Part shown: positions 53,400-64,000 of the stretch, in pieces | How positions within the stretch are numbered: position 1 is the stretch's first letter | Layout: every line of letters starts with the position of its first letter | Assembly (NCBI GenBank): GCA_947561585.1 | Contig: CANNZV010000841.1 | Span: 124,001 to 188,000, forward strand | Origin: Caprella mutica | Lineage: Eukaryota > Arthropoda > Malacostraca > Amphipoda > Caprellidae | Length of the DNA stretch: 64,000 nt | Reading direction: 5' to 3' | Position numbers and translations under genes: made by a program | The notes under the pieces: generated by a model | The model's input: only the letters and a program-made list of their open reading frames with translations | What the model was told of the DNA's origin: nothing | The model's database searches: none

Positions 53400-54190
53400 C
53401 AAATTTAATTCGTGGAAAAGATTCAAACTCAACGGGAAAACCATATTATTAAGATGCTATTTAAACTAAACGTTAAAGGTTTCAAGATTTCGAATAGAAG
53501 GATTTCCTTTCATCATCAGGGGAAGGGTGGAAAACCTCATAGAGTTATGATAAACTACTCTAGAGAGAGGAAGTGTTGCAGCGATTGCAGGACGCTAAGG
53601 AAGACGGTGTAAAACTTTATTTTGTTTCTGTTTTATCATTTCTCCATTAAATTTTGTTTCAGTTATATAATTTCTCCATTAAACTGATGCTAGATTGCCA
53701 GTCACGTGACCCAAAAACAAGGATTTTAGCGTCCCGCAAGACGCGATATTCTTTTGGCCACTGACTCACCACTTGGAAAACCTGGACCTGGCAATGAATT
53801 TTATTACTAATAGATGTATGTTGGATACCATCTTTCTATTTAAACTACCTATCTTATAGTTTATTGTTATTAATCAATCTATTAAATATTAAAATATGAA
53901 ACTAAAATTTGATTCTAATCTTCTACGATGCCAAACATTTCGATTTTGATGTAAAACTTCTGTGTCTGTGAAATTGAAGGTGTAACCAGAGTCTTTGGAT
54001 TGTTGGTGAACCAAACTATTTTCTTTTCCAATCCTAACATATTTTATATGTTCATCAATTCTTGTGTGTAAGTTTCTTCCTGTTTCTCCTATTTAATATC
54101 TAGTGCATTCATTACAATCGATTTTAAATAATAAATAGCATAGAGTATACCTTTTACTATGTCTTTAGGTTTCACTAGGAAATAACGATG
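53400..54190 (-). mobile_element. Penelope-like element, 5'-truncated, with broken GIY-YIG domain
   Basis: On the minus strand, about 54140-53930 reads KIDCNECTRY-stop-IGETGRNLHTRIDEH followed by YTFNFTDTEVLH. This is the GIY-YIG endonuclease of Penelope-like elements, in which a tyrosine codon has become TAA. Downstream come the shared terminal landmarks, including CTGATGA...GAAA at 53519-53488. A separate 236-bp insertion interrupts it at 53538-53773. Confidence 0.75.
53538..53773. mobile_element. Nested 236-bp insertion with 10-bp duplication TGGAAAACCT
   Basis: TGGAAAACCT occurs at 53528-53537 and again at 53774-53783, and the Penelope-like sequence is contiguous once the interval is removed. 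The insert has no inverted ends. A related copy, sharing GCAGCGATTGCAGGACG and GACGGTGTAAAAC, lies at 56868-57100. A SINE or other short retroelement is likely. Confidence 0.7.
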
Positions 54191-54199
54191 GTATTCTTT

Positions 54200-55365
54200 A
54201 ATTTATTCATAAAATATAATTGTAGCCTCAACTCCACGGTAAGTGCTAAGAAGTTTTCACTTACTTTTCATTGTTAATATTCTAACTGATTTATTGTGAC
54301 AAATAATTAATATATTGAGAGATAAAGGCTGTGGAATTTACTCATTTCTATCGTATATTTTTTTAAATATGTTAGTTTATATTCATTAGTTTGAAAATAA
54401 TAATGAAAAGTGTTGCGATGACGTACATATTCTAAATAATGAGTTTTATAAGTTTTGCTAATTATGAGTATAATGTTCATAGATACTATTTATTAATCTT
54501 TTTACGAAATATAGTAATTATAATGTAGAATAATTAATAAAAAGAAAATTTCAAAAAACCGTTAAAATGAATAACTAATTAGAACAGATTATGCATTTTT
54601 TCTGTATGATATAAGTTCATATTATTTTAGCGTGAGCTAGCAGCACTAAATCAAACAAATTGATATAAAACCCATAATAGTAAGAGTAAATTGAAGTGAA
54701 TTTGAACAGTTACTAACTAATTGATAGTATAGTAGAAATATCAATTCACAGCAGCTTTTGAAAAGTATTGAATAGAAATTTCCTAGAATTTAATAGAGAA
54801 AAATCCAATGAGACACGAGTCATTAACAGCAACAATAATGGCTAACATATTTGATCCTATCAGATGAAGAAAATAATTGAAGGAAATATCAACATTAAAA
54901 GTGATATGGCAATTATAGCTATTTTGGTGGGTCCCTCTTTGATTGTTGATACAAAGCCAAAATTAATCATAATGAAGAGAAATAGTCTACTGTATTCTGA
55001 TAATGCTAATATAATATGATAATGCTGTATTCTTGATGCTAATATCATAAATCAAAATTTTCCAAAAAAAATATTTTTTAAGTTTGTCGTCGTGTACCCA
55101 GATAAATTTTTATATTTTATAAATTTTTATATCTACAAGCATTGCAATTAGTAAAGTTTCTTTTAGTAAATATGAAATTATTAACTTTTGCCTACCTACT
55201 TCCTATTTATATCTGTTATACTACTTTTTAATTAGTAACTATGATTTGCATTAGGGGTTTGAATGTGTTTTAAAAATTCACTCTTGCGATTAATTTAGAC
55301 ATATATGGGAATTTTCTCGGTTGTTTTCTTGAATTAATATTAGATGCATTTTCTATTAAAATTTA
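54200..55365. other. AT-rich stretch without a recognised gene
   Basis: Nothing beyond simple AT-rich sequence was recognised. Confidence 0.5.
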
Positions 55366-55370
55366 TCTAA

Positions 55371-55594
55371 GGTAAGTTCCGAATTACTGGTCAGTTCCAC
55401 ATCATCGGTCATATAAGAAAAAAACATATTTTAATAATTATTTAATTTTCATTTTAGTTGGTGTCCCTCTTGGTATCCATGATACCTGCAAGTATCATGG
55501 ATACCAACTAAAATAAAAATTAAATAATTATTAAAAAATCGTTTTTTCTTATATGACCGAAGATGTGGAACTGACCGGTAATTCGGAACTTACC
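55371..55594. mobile_element. Palindromic element, arms ~100 bp
   Basis: GGTAAGTTCCGAATTACTGG at the left returns as its near-exact reverse complement at the right, and the arms match up to the centre (GGTATCCATGATAC / GTATCATGGATACC) except for a 12-bp insertion in the left arm. CTAA flanks both ends and may be the target duplication. There is no frame. It is a fold-back type MITE. Confidence 0.75.
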
Positions 55595-56171
55595 CTAAGT
55601 GACATTGTACATTTACCATATATTCCTACATACTAAAACCATTAATAACCTGCTTCCCTAAATTTACTCTATTTATAATTTCAGTTTATTCATTCTCTAT
55701 AACTTCAAAAATTAAAACTGCAACAGAATATGATTACTAGGTTTCAATGAATCACATCATGATTGAAAGTTATTGTACAAAAACCTACCTACATTGTTGA
55801 TAAATGATAACTGTTGTATAACTTAAATCTTCTAAAGTTGGTTATTATAAATAACAATTGGTATATTCATATAACAGTTCTATTATGTGTTTTAAATTTC
55901 TACCATTTGAGTGTTATTCCATCCTTTAACAGTTGCGCAATTTCATATTTTTAATACTTTTTTCTGAGCGTTACAAGCCAAATGACTTCAATTTCTGTAC
56001 ATTGAAGTGCAGTTCTCACTCTCAAATTGGCTTTTCATGAGACTGTTTTTATTCTCGTGTGATTGGCTTAGCAGTGAAATTAGAAGCGAATGAGGCCACC
56101 GAGTGACATTTTTGCGGCGTTAATGAAGTCTTTGCCCTCTGAATGAATTAACCTCCATAAAATGACAATTG

Positions 56172-56405
56172 TCCTCTCTGATGTGTTTTTGGATTGGATC
56201 CTTTACTCTCTGATGTGTTTTAGGATTGGAACCTTTACTCTCTGATGTGTTTTTGGATTGGAACCTTTACTCTCTGATGTGTTTTTGGATTGGAACCTTT
56301 ACTCTCTGATGTGTTTTTGGATTGGATCCTTTACTCTCTGATGTGTTTTTGGATTGGAACCTTTACTCTCTGATGTGTTTTAGGATTGAAAGCTTTACTC
56401 TCTGA
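56172..56405. repeat. 32-bp tandem repeat, 7 units
   Basis: CTCTCTGATGTGTTTTTGGA plus TTGGAACCTTTA is repeated seven times with one or two base changes per unit. Confidence 0.9.
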
Positions 56406-56675
56406 TTATATTTTACAATCTAAAACTATAACTAACAAAGTCTACAGAAGCTAGTTTTTGACCTTTAATTCGATCAGTAATCCTTCATGACAACTGAACA
56501 AGACGTCTGCTGGTTACCTGCCATCTGATTAAATGTTCCAATATATATTAAAATTTAAGTACAAAAATTACATTGTACTTAACTAAGTTCTGCGATAACA
56601 GCGTCCCTAAATTTAGTACATAATACAAGTTTATAATAATTTGGTACAGAATGCAGGAATACGAATTTTATTTTC

Positions 56676-56815
56676 GTCAGTGTGGGCTTTTGTCGGTGTG
56701 GGCTTTTGTCGGTGTGGGCTTTTGTCGGTGTGGGCTTTTGGTGGTGTGGGCTTTTGTCGGTATGGGGTTTTGTCAGTATGGACTTTTGACGGTGTGGGCT
56801 TTTGACGCTATAGGG
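56676..56815. repeat. 16-bp tandem repeat (GTGTGGGCTTTTGTCG), 8-9 units
   Basis: The first units are nearly perfect and later ones diverge (GTATGGGGTTTTGTCA). The 83-codon frame across it (56651-56902) is a by-product. Confidence 0.9.
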
Positions 56816-56867
56816 ATTTTATCTAGTAGGATTTTGCTCTGGTCCCAGATTGAACACCCGGTACAGT

Positions 56868-57100
56868 ATACTATAACCATATATAGTTATGATATACATT
56901 AGAGAGAAGTATGCTGCAGCGATTGCAGGACGTTGAGAACGACGGTGTAAAACCATATTTTGTTTCAGTTATACCAATACTCCATGGAACTGACCCCAGA
57001 TTGCCCGTCACGTTACCACAAAATAAGGATTGTTTCACAAGACGTGAAACAATTTCGGCCGCTGCATGGCTCAGCCCTTCACAAAAACAGTACTTGTTGC
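56868..57100. mobile_element. Second copy of the SINE-like repeat at 53538-53773
   Basis: It shares AGTTATGATA, AGAGAGAAGT--GC-GCAGCGATTGCAGGACG, GACGGTGTAAAAC, TTTTGTTTCAGTTATA and CACAAGACG with the insert in the Penelope-like element. Ends and duplication are not resolved here. The 84-codon frame through it is not credible. Confidence 0.55.
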
Positions 57101-57171
57101 TGAATCAATATCAAATTCAAATGCAAGCACACGTATTATGGATACAATTACATAGTATGTACTGATTTAAC

Positions 57172-58262
57172 GGTAAACCGATAATTGGGTCCAGGACAAT
57201 TGGGCCTCACGACAATTGGGCCCACGACAATTGGGCCCACGACAATTAGGCCTAAAAACAATTGAGTCCAGGAAAAAATGGGCAGAAAACACAATACAGA
57301 AGTGTTACTTTTTTATTACTAGGGTAGTGACAATATTATCTTTGAAATATGCTTTATATTATCTAAAAATATGTTCACAATTTTTTAATTCGATTGATTT
57401 ACTTGATAAGATATTTATTAGCCCCTTAAATCACATTTGGATTCTAATCTCATGTTTCAGTGTAATGAAAATCTTTGAAGTATTTAAATAAATCGTATTA
57501 ACTTGAATCATGTCATGTGAATCCAGGTTTTATTTACATTGAACTGAGAAAAATTGAACAGTTGTAGGGATAAAATCGATTATGAGAATACATTTTGATA
57601 TACTAATTTATAAAACTCTTCTATATTGAACACTGAACAGGTTTCAACAAATTCATATTAACTATAATTCGATTTGTTTGTTCCAATAATTTCAGAATGT
57701 CTTGGTTGGCCACGGCCTTCTTTAAATATCAACATTCTTATTTTCTATTGTTTCTTCATCTAAAATAGCTACATTCTTGTTTTCTATTGTCTCTTCATCT
57801 AAAATAGCTACATTCTTATTTTCTATTGTTTCTTCATCTAAAATAGCTACATTCTTATTTTCTATTGGCTACATCCTACCTCATTTACTTCACAGGAGTT
57901 CACTATATAGAGGTACTGTAACTAGGAAATTTGTTGCTTACATGACCTATCTCAGAACAGAAAATTATAGTAGTTTTTAATAATAATAGTATTTATTCAT
58001 GAAAAGAATATGTTCTATTAAAAAAAAAAATTTTTTCATAACGAGAATATATTTTCATATAAAGAATATTCTATATTTTAATTATACTCAATGCCATAAT
58101 TTCATTCAAAACGCAAATTGTCACAAACCTAGTCATTACAGTAGCAATGGTCTTTAATTAGGTTAATACAGTAAACTCAGAAAAAAATAGGTAAATATAT
58201 AATTGTCTCGGGGCCTAATTGTCTTGGGCCCAATTGTTGGTGGGCCCAACTGTCGGTCCACG
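57172..58262. mobile_element. Non-autonomous element, family C, termini of GACAATTGGGCCCAC units
   Basis: The left end (57172-57275) has five to six units of GACAATTGGGCCCAC. The right end (58205-58262) has four in reverse complement, and the outer border ACCGA-A-TTGGG-CCA matches in inverted form. The core of about 950 bp is AT-rich and includes a 39-bp tandem repeat. No transposase is present. Confidence 0.75.
57731..57872. repeat. 39-bp tandem repeat, 3.5 units, inside the family C element
   Basis: ACATTCTTATTTTCTATTGT plus TTCTTCATCTAAAATAGCT is repeated three and a half times. It gives a short frame (57777-57980) of no evident meaning. Confidence 0.9.
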
Positions 58263-58269
58263 TGATTTA

Positions 58270-60830
58270 ACAAACCATAGCCATGATACTTATTTTGTTT
58301 CTATTATTATTTGTTTTTTCCCTTTAATATGTGCCTCCTAATATAAGTGTGACACACGGACGGATGGTCAGTTTATAAGATAGGCATTAGGATATATTAT
58401 ATACTAGTGTACTTACCCGTTAAGAATAACGTTTTCTGAATTGCCTTACTATCAATATTTGTGTAATTTAACTACCCTCACTTTGATTCGTGCCCTCAGA
58501 TTTGATTGAAGTTATTAATTGAAAATGGACAATAATATTATAGTAATAGTATCATAGACATATACTGATAAGTGATAGAGTATATAAATTTTATGACAGA
58601 TGTTGCAAATAGTTCTTTTACAAACTGTAACTGTAGATTTTAAATAATCTCTAATTCAGTTATATTGACTATCGTTTATTCCACTCATATAATAATTGGT
58701 ATTCATGCTACCACCTGTTAACATATTTAGCCTAATTTCTGAATGTTAATCAGATCGTGACAGACCACAGACAGACAGACAAAATTGAAAAAAGATAAGG
58801 AAACTATTTATGGGGGATGATGTTTATATATTGAATTCATTTATGAATATTGAACAATGCTGTTCATTATTATAGGGGCATAATTTAATTATTGAGAGTT
58901 AAATTATTAGTAATTATTACTCAGTATGAACTTACGTAACTAAAATTTAGATAATTAATTCTGTTGTAATTAAAGTAGCAATATTCTAATAATCCTATTT
59001 CCCTTAATTACAGTTTTTAATATTTTTCTCAATACTTTTTATAGAATTCAAGGTTAGGCAAAATGACAAAACTCTGAACCCTTTTTACTGCCGATAATTG
59101 AGTTCAGACAAACACTCATTTTTTGACTTTGGATTACGCGCGTACGAATCCTAATTAACGAGAATCTTTCATGTTGGCGGGCGAGACTTTTATCCCCTTT
59201 TTCCGTACCTAATTATCTACTAATAATTAACTTATTTACTAAAATAGAGAATGCAGTACCTTTAACTGTTAAATTGGGTGAATTATATTTGATATTCACA
59301 ATGAAATTATAGACTATCAGAAAAAGGAGGATATTAAATTATATATTTTCAATCACTTTCAATATACAATTAGTTTAATTAAACAAAATTGAGAAAAACT
59401 TAAAGAATTCATTTTAAGTAAACTTATAAATAAAAACAATCCAATTTTCTGTAGAATAAGTATATTATAAATTGTTAACATAATATTGTTAATCAATTGT
59501 TATCGTAAACACAACTTCAAATTATTCCTTTTTATTAAATAATAAATATACGTGTTATACATTTATTACAAAATTGATGATATAGCCAGATTTATACAGT
59601 CTAAGATAAAGTTACTTCTTTCGTATCGTGTTTTCCCTATATTCTATACAACTGTAGAATAATTCTGTTTTATTTCTAGTTTAACACCATGGAATAAGGT
59701 AGATTGGAGTACAACTCCTCACTAATGAACTCCTGTATAGTGAACCATCCTAATTAGTAGAGCCCTGAGCAATGAACTAACATCTGTAGCGAACATATTT
59801 ATTAACATATTAGAAAATGAGACATACTAAATACAAATAAAGTTTGGGCGCCATTTAGAAAAAAAGATCAGGTTTTGCATTAAAGAAACCATTCGATTGT
59901 AAGGAGTTACGATAAACTATAAAATAGAAGACTACCGACAAACAATCCTAACCTCTCTAAATGGCAAGGATATGATATGAATATCAATCATATTTATTTC
60001 GGTAGAATGAAGTAATGTTAAAGTTCCCCCAATGTAGTAGATTTCTCAGCGTTACTGCTATATCCCCGTAATGACTGAGATACCTGAAATTTAAGAAAGG
60101 AATTCAAATACCCAGTCATTTAATGATTTAAACACCGCACAAGATTTAAAATACTAGCTTTTAAAAATTGGCTTTAATTTCCAAGCAATAAACAAACCAT
60201 GTACAATCATAATTCCCATATAATAACCGAGAATCCAATTCTATAATATACTCATTTTAATCAGATTTTAATTATGTTTAATGAGATTAATTTAGAGGGT
60301 TTTAAAGTTCATAATATCTTTGAGGATGAAAAAAAGTAGAGAAAATGAATCCTTAACACTTACATCGTTTGATATTGTAGATCCTAAACGGAAAACTCTG
60401 CCATAGCGCTAATTCAGTTGTTGGGTCAATTTTAGGGTTACATCTGTGGCCAGTTCATCGTTCCTCGGGTACAACATTTATCTCACTCCATGTTTATAAC
60501 AAGGGTCTCCCTTATAGGTCTCATATTATAATTCTAGAAGACTAGCATTTAAATATTGTGATTAAACAATTGCTAGGTACACATTCTGATGAGCTGAAGA
60601 TTCGAAAGGACTTGGAGACCTGATAGCTGTTTAAATGTTCACAGTAGGAGGAGGAGATGACAACTGAAACTGCAGCCACCAACGTTTCATAATCACAGGT
60701 ACGAAAAACAATGTTGCCGGATTTATGTTAGATTAGATTTAAATCAAGCAAAAATGGATTCACGGTCAGTTAAGGAATTATAATATACAACAGATATTAA
60801 TTGGTTGAAAAAAAATTCATCATTCGTTTT
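58270..60830. other. AT-rich stretch without a recognised gene
   Basis: No exon or transposon end was recognised. Scattered GC-richer patches (59140-59200, 60400-60480) carry no frame. Confidence 0.45.
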
Positions 60831-60839
60831 CTAAAGTAA

Positions 60840-61080
60840 CCTTGAGGCATATGGAATGTTTCCAGACACGTATAAATTTAGTCATAAATACAATGGCCTC
60901 CAAACTGAAATACAATGTTTATCAAGTTGAAATATAAACCTAATTAATAAAATTCTGAAGTCCCCATATTGTTTTCTAACTAATCAAATTCAAATCGAAC
61001 CAATATTGAGTAAGGTATTAAATTTTAAAATAATGAACTCTACGAAAAGATCTACCAATATTTGTAGATAGGTATGGTAT
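60840..61080 (+). mobile_element. Mariner-like 3' tail relic
   Basis: Its sequence parallels the tail at 27890-28070 (CGTATAAATTTAGTCATAA--ACAATGGCC-CCAAACT, then AATAAAATT-T-AAGTC). No transposase motif remains beyond a possible RINLVI. Confidence 0.4.
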
Positions 61081-62034
61081 ATTCACCATTAGACCCATTA
61101 CTCACAACTGTTAGATATTTATATCCTTCATCTTATCATATTTTGAATTTTAGTAATTTTGATAAAAAATGAAAAAAAAATTGGAATTGAACTACGTGTA
61201 AGAATTGTGATAATTTGAAACAGTTTCTAAAGATTTCAACTGAAGGTTTAATAAACAAGAGTTGAAAAAATATTAAAGCTCAATTTGCTTCAACAATTTG
61301 ATCCAGAATTATTTTCGACGAAGAAAAGGAATACTACATATATACTACTGTATATTCTATTTATGATGTGTTGGTGCCTACTAATGTTCATGAATAAATG
61401 TCAACATTTTTAGTTATTAAAGAAAGTTTGTAACAATATCAATAAAACTTGAAGAAAACTATATGGTTAATGAATGATATTTGTAATTTAATATTAGTGT
61501 TGACAGCTGGTAAACATACTATATACTATATATATTTTATATTATATTCTCGTATTTCACAGGGGAAATACCTTAGACTAGAGTATTCCTTCATATTCCA
61601 TTTCAATTTTGCAATAGAAGCTAATTGACTTTGGTAATAAAAGAGTAATGTGAATACAGAGACACTGTTGAGAAATCTTCGCTTAGAAGAAATGGTATCT
61701 TGATAATAGTCATCCTATATTAATATTTCAACACCAAGACTTTATTTCTGACGGTTATTACAGGAACAGTTTAGTATTTTCTGAGTTCTATTTTACCAGC
61801 ATTTCTAATTAAATATTGATAAAGAATTTAATTCAGGTAACAATGAAGCATTATATGACAATGTCAAAGAAAGGGTCAGAAAATTAGCTTAGATAAATGA
61901 CATCATTTATACGATATATTGGAATGACTAGATGTGGTTAAACTCTTTAGAAATAAATAGATTGGAACTGAAGATAATGGAAGTATAGGGTATAACACCA
62001 TTTGAATTTCAACCCTGTACAGTCGTTTGTTGGT

Positions 62035-62285
62035 CTCAGCCCTCAGTCTTTTGTGAGTCAACCTGACTCATCGCTTGAGTCAAGGATGCAAAACTCCAAT
62101 GTTGGAGTCTCTTTTCTTGATTGACTCTACCCGAGTCAATCTTACTATTAATTAGGAGTCAATATAACTCTTGTTTTCAAGTGAATTTCTAGGATGAGTC
62201 AAATTGACTCACATTTTTAAGCCGGTTTTTGGACAAACTGAAAACTCAAATTTTGAGTCAATTTGACTCGTATTTTTTTTCAGTG
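62035..62285. repeat. Cluster of GAGTCAA/TTGACTC palindromic motifs
   Basis: About ten GAGTC/GACTC occurrences lie in 250 bp, several as direct palindromes (GAGTCAAATTGACTC at 62195 on, GAGTCAATTTGACTC at 62253 on). The block ends in TTTTTTTTCAGTGTGC, a common transposon end. It resembles the unit-built termini of families A to D. Confidence 0.6.
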
Positions 62286-62289
62286 TGCA

Positions 62290-63660
62290 ATCAGTGCTAT
62301 AGTGATTTCATTCACTAATTTTAAGTCCTAACAAAGCTGTAAGATATTTATTGATTAAAGAAGAAATCTAGATAAAGTGGCACAATCAAAAAAATGACAT
62401 ATTGTGAATAAAACCCAAACTGACAGTGAACAACGGGCATTATTAATAATCGTCCTTTTTTAATGTATACTAATAATTTCCCTCGTGTGTTTATTTATTT
62501 ATTTGCTGTCCGCTTCTACACGACGGGTATTAAACATGAAGAATGTAACTATGATCTCTGTTTTTATTCAATTTTTAAATGTTTTTTATCTATACAAAAA
62601 GTATCAGTTTATGCAGAAAAATGAGTTTCATTTGAATACACTAAAAATAACCTAACAACGGGTAATAAATTACTATTGAAGACACGTCATTTTTAACGGG
62701 CAAATGCACTAGTGCTAAAATAATACATATTTCAATATAGTATCTATGATATTGATTCCATTACATAAAAATTACTAAATTAATTTAGAAAATAGTTCTT
62801 TAGATAAAAGTGATATAAAAATACAGTTAAACTCTTAATTTATAGTTGAAATTTATTGGTTTGATTTAATATGTTATATATAGGTTTTAAATATGGTTTT
62901 TTAATAGTGAATCATATTTGTAGTTTGAATTATGTTTAAATTTACTACTCCAGTAATGAGCTCTATAAATTGTACGATTTTATTTTTAATTAAGTGAAAA
63001 AAATTAAGTTATTCAAATAAATAAATTATTGAAAATAATGAATTATATAGTATTTATTATTTTATGTTGAAAGTTTGTCAAATAAAATACGCTATAAAGG
63101 GTATTTTGTCTGTTTCATTTTGCTTAGTCCTTCTACACTAATTCGAGTAAGATAGGAGGTTACTTGTGAAGTGGCACAAGAAGGCAAACAACATTGGTGT
63201 ACAAAAATGCTGCTGATTCTTCTAGTCTACCACAAGAAACTAAGAAGTAAAATAATCGATTGCAGGTTGCTGAATACTCCATGTGGATGCTAGAGTGTAC
63301 CGACTTTATCTTAACAGCACTTATCTTGAAAACCCTGACTCAGCATATCAGCTCTCCTTGTCCATTGCGGTAAATAGAGATCGAATTTTATTATAAAATA
63401 TAATTTATTCCTGGCATCAAAATCTTTATTTCCTGTTAAGAATTAACAATGGAAGTCAATAGTAGCCCGAATAATAGGCGTTTTTAATGTATCATACTTT
63501 GCGAATCGATTTTATCGTCATGTCATGTATGTATATGTGATCTTTTTATCATCGCCAATCTAAGCCGAGGATCTGTTATTATAAATTTGTGAAGAGTTAG
63601 GTACTCCTTAAAATGAATAGTTTAATTACTTTGTTCTCCAAGATTGTATGAAATATTTAT
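62290..63660. other. AT-rich stretch without a recognised gene
   Basis: Nothing supportable was seen. Confidence 0.5.
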
Positions 63661-63669
63661 TAATATGTT

Positions 63670-63703
63670 GGCTATATGCCATCAATGGTGATGGCATATA
63701 GCC
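63670..63703. repeat. Perfect 15-bp-arm hairpin GGCTATATGCCATCA
   Basis: Two exact complementary arms surround ATGG, immediately outside the CGAGCAATTG units of the family D terminus. It may be the outermost part of that terminus. Confidence 0.8.
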
Positions 63704-63714
63704 TGAGTGGTAGC

Positions 63715-63945
63715 CAGTAAATTGTTCGAAAGACAATTGCGTGAAAAAAGTTGCTCGAAACACAATTGCTCGAATGAACGATTTTTCAAATGATCAATTG
63801 CTCGAATAATCTATAATTGGTCACATGGATTGAATTTAAAAATATCAGGTAATCATGAAGTTTAATAACTTTTATTAGCTTCACCTAACCGTTCTGGTTG
63901 CTAATTTGTAATGAATGATAACTGTATTTCTTTTTTTCCTCTCTA
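63715..63945. mobile_element. Family D terminus, second copy (inverted relative to 7210-7465)
   Basis: Units CAATTGCTCGAA occur four to five times (63735-63812), followed by about 100 bp matching 7215-7310 in reverse complement (ATTAGCTTCACCTAA, ATAACTGTATTTC). The element continues beyond the window. Confidence 0.55.
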
Positions 63946-64000
63946 ATTACTATTAATTATTGTATTACCGTTTTTAATTCTGGTTCTTTCTGTTTTCCTC

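Overview
The window is eukaryotic nuclear DNA, very AT-rich, with short exons, GT-AG introns and a heavy load of mobile elements. A complete seven-helix arthropod gustatory receptor gene, a leucine-rich-repeat gene of an arthropod type, a BEL/Pao LTR retrotransposon, Penelope-like termini and many Tc1/mariner relics point to an insect. A hemipteran such as a planthopper would fit, but the species is only a guess.

Layout. 1-16 kb holds no convincing gene. It is AT-rich DNA with small inverted-repeat elements (424-1195, 2517-2692, 2946-3170, 9226-9369, 11910-12084) and minisatellites, the largest being a 21-bp array (4120-5605) and a 31-bp array (13470-14210). 16.1-17.95 kb carries, on the minus strand, five exons of a secreted-type LRR gene with an LRRCT domain. 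Its 5' exons are not found, and two splice junctions look damaged. 18.5-28.5 kb is a graveyard of Tc1, mariner, Penelope-like and SINE fragments.

28.9-49.4 kb is one plus-strand gustatory receptor gene, reconstructed here as nine exons (28922-49437) whose phases agree at every junction and give 443 codons. Its introns hold a non-LTR fragment, two large fold-back elements, a mariner relic and, in intron 7, an 8.94-kb BEL/Pao retrotransposon (38257-47195) in the opposite orientation. That element has 776-bp LTRs that look identical, a 5-bp target duplication (ATGAG), a single gag-pol frame, a 27-bp tandem array inside gag, and one frameshift close to its C-terminus.

49.7-64 kb has no gene that I can support. 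It holds two roughly 1.1-1.3-kb elements whose inverted ends are built from short tandem units (49741-51025, 57172-58262), a broken Penelope-like GIY-YIG segment with a nested insertion (53400-54190), a near-perfect 220-bp palindrome (55371-55594) and several minisatellites.

The most unusual features are four unrelated element families sharing the same architecture (inverted termini made of family-specific 12-17-bp tandem units), hammerhead-like cores in Penelope termini, and a 21-bp array whose commonest variants are silent in a 513-codon minus-strand frame. All calls were made by eye, without database searches.
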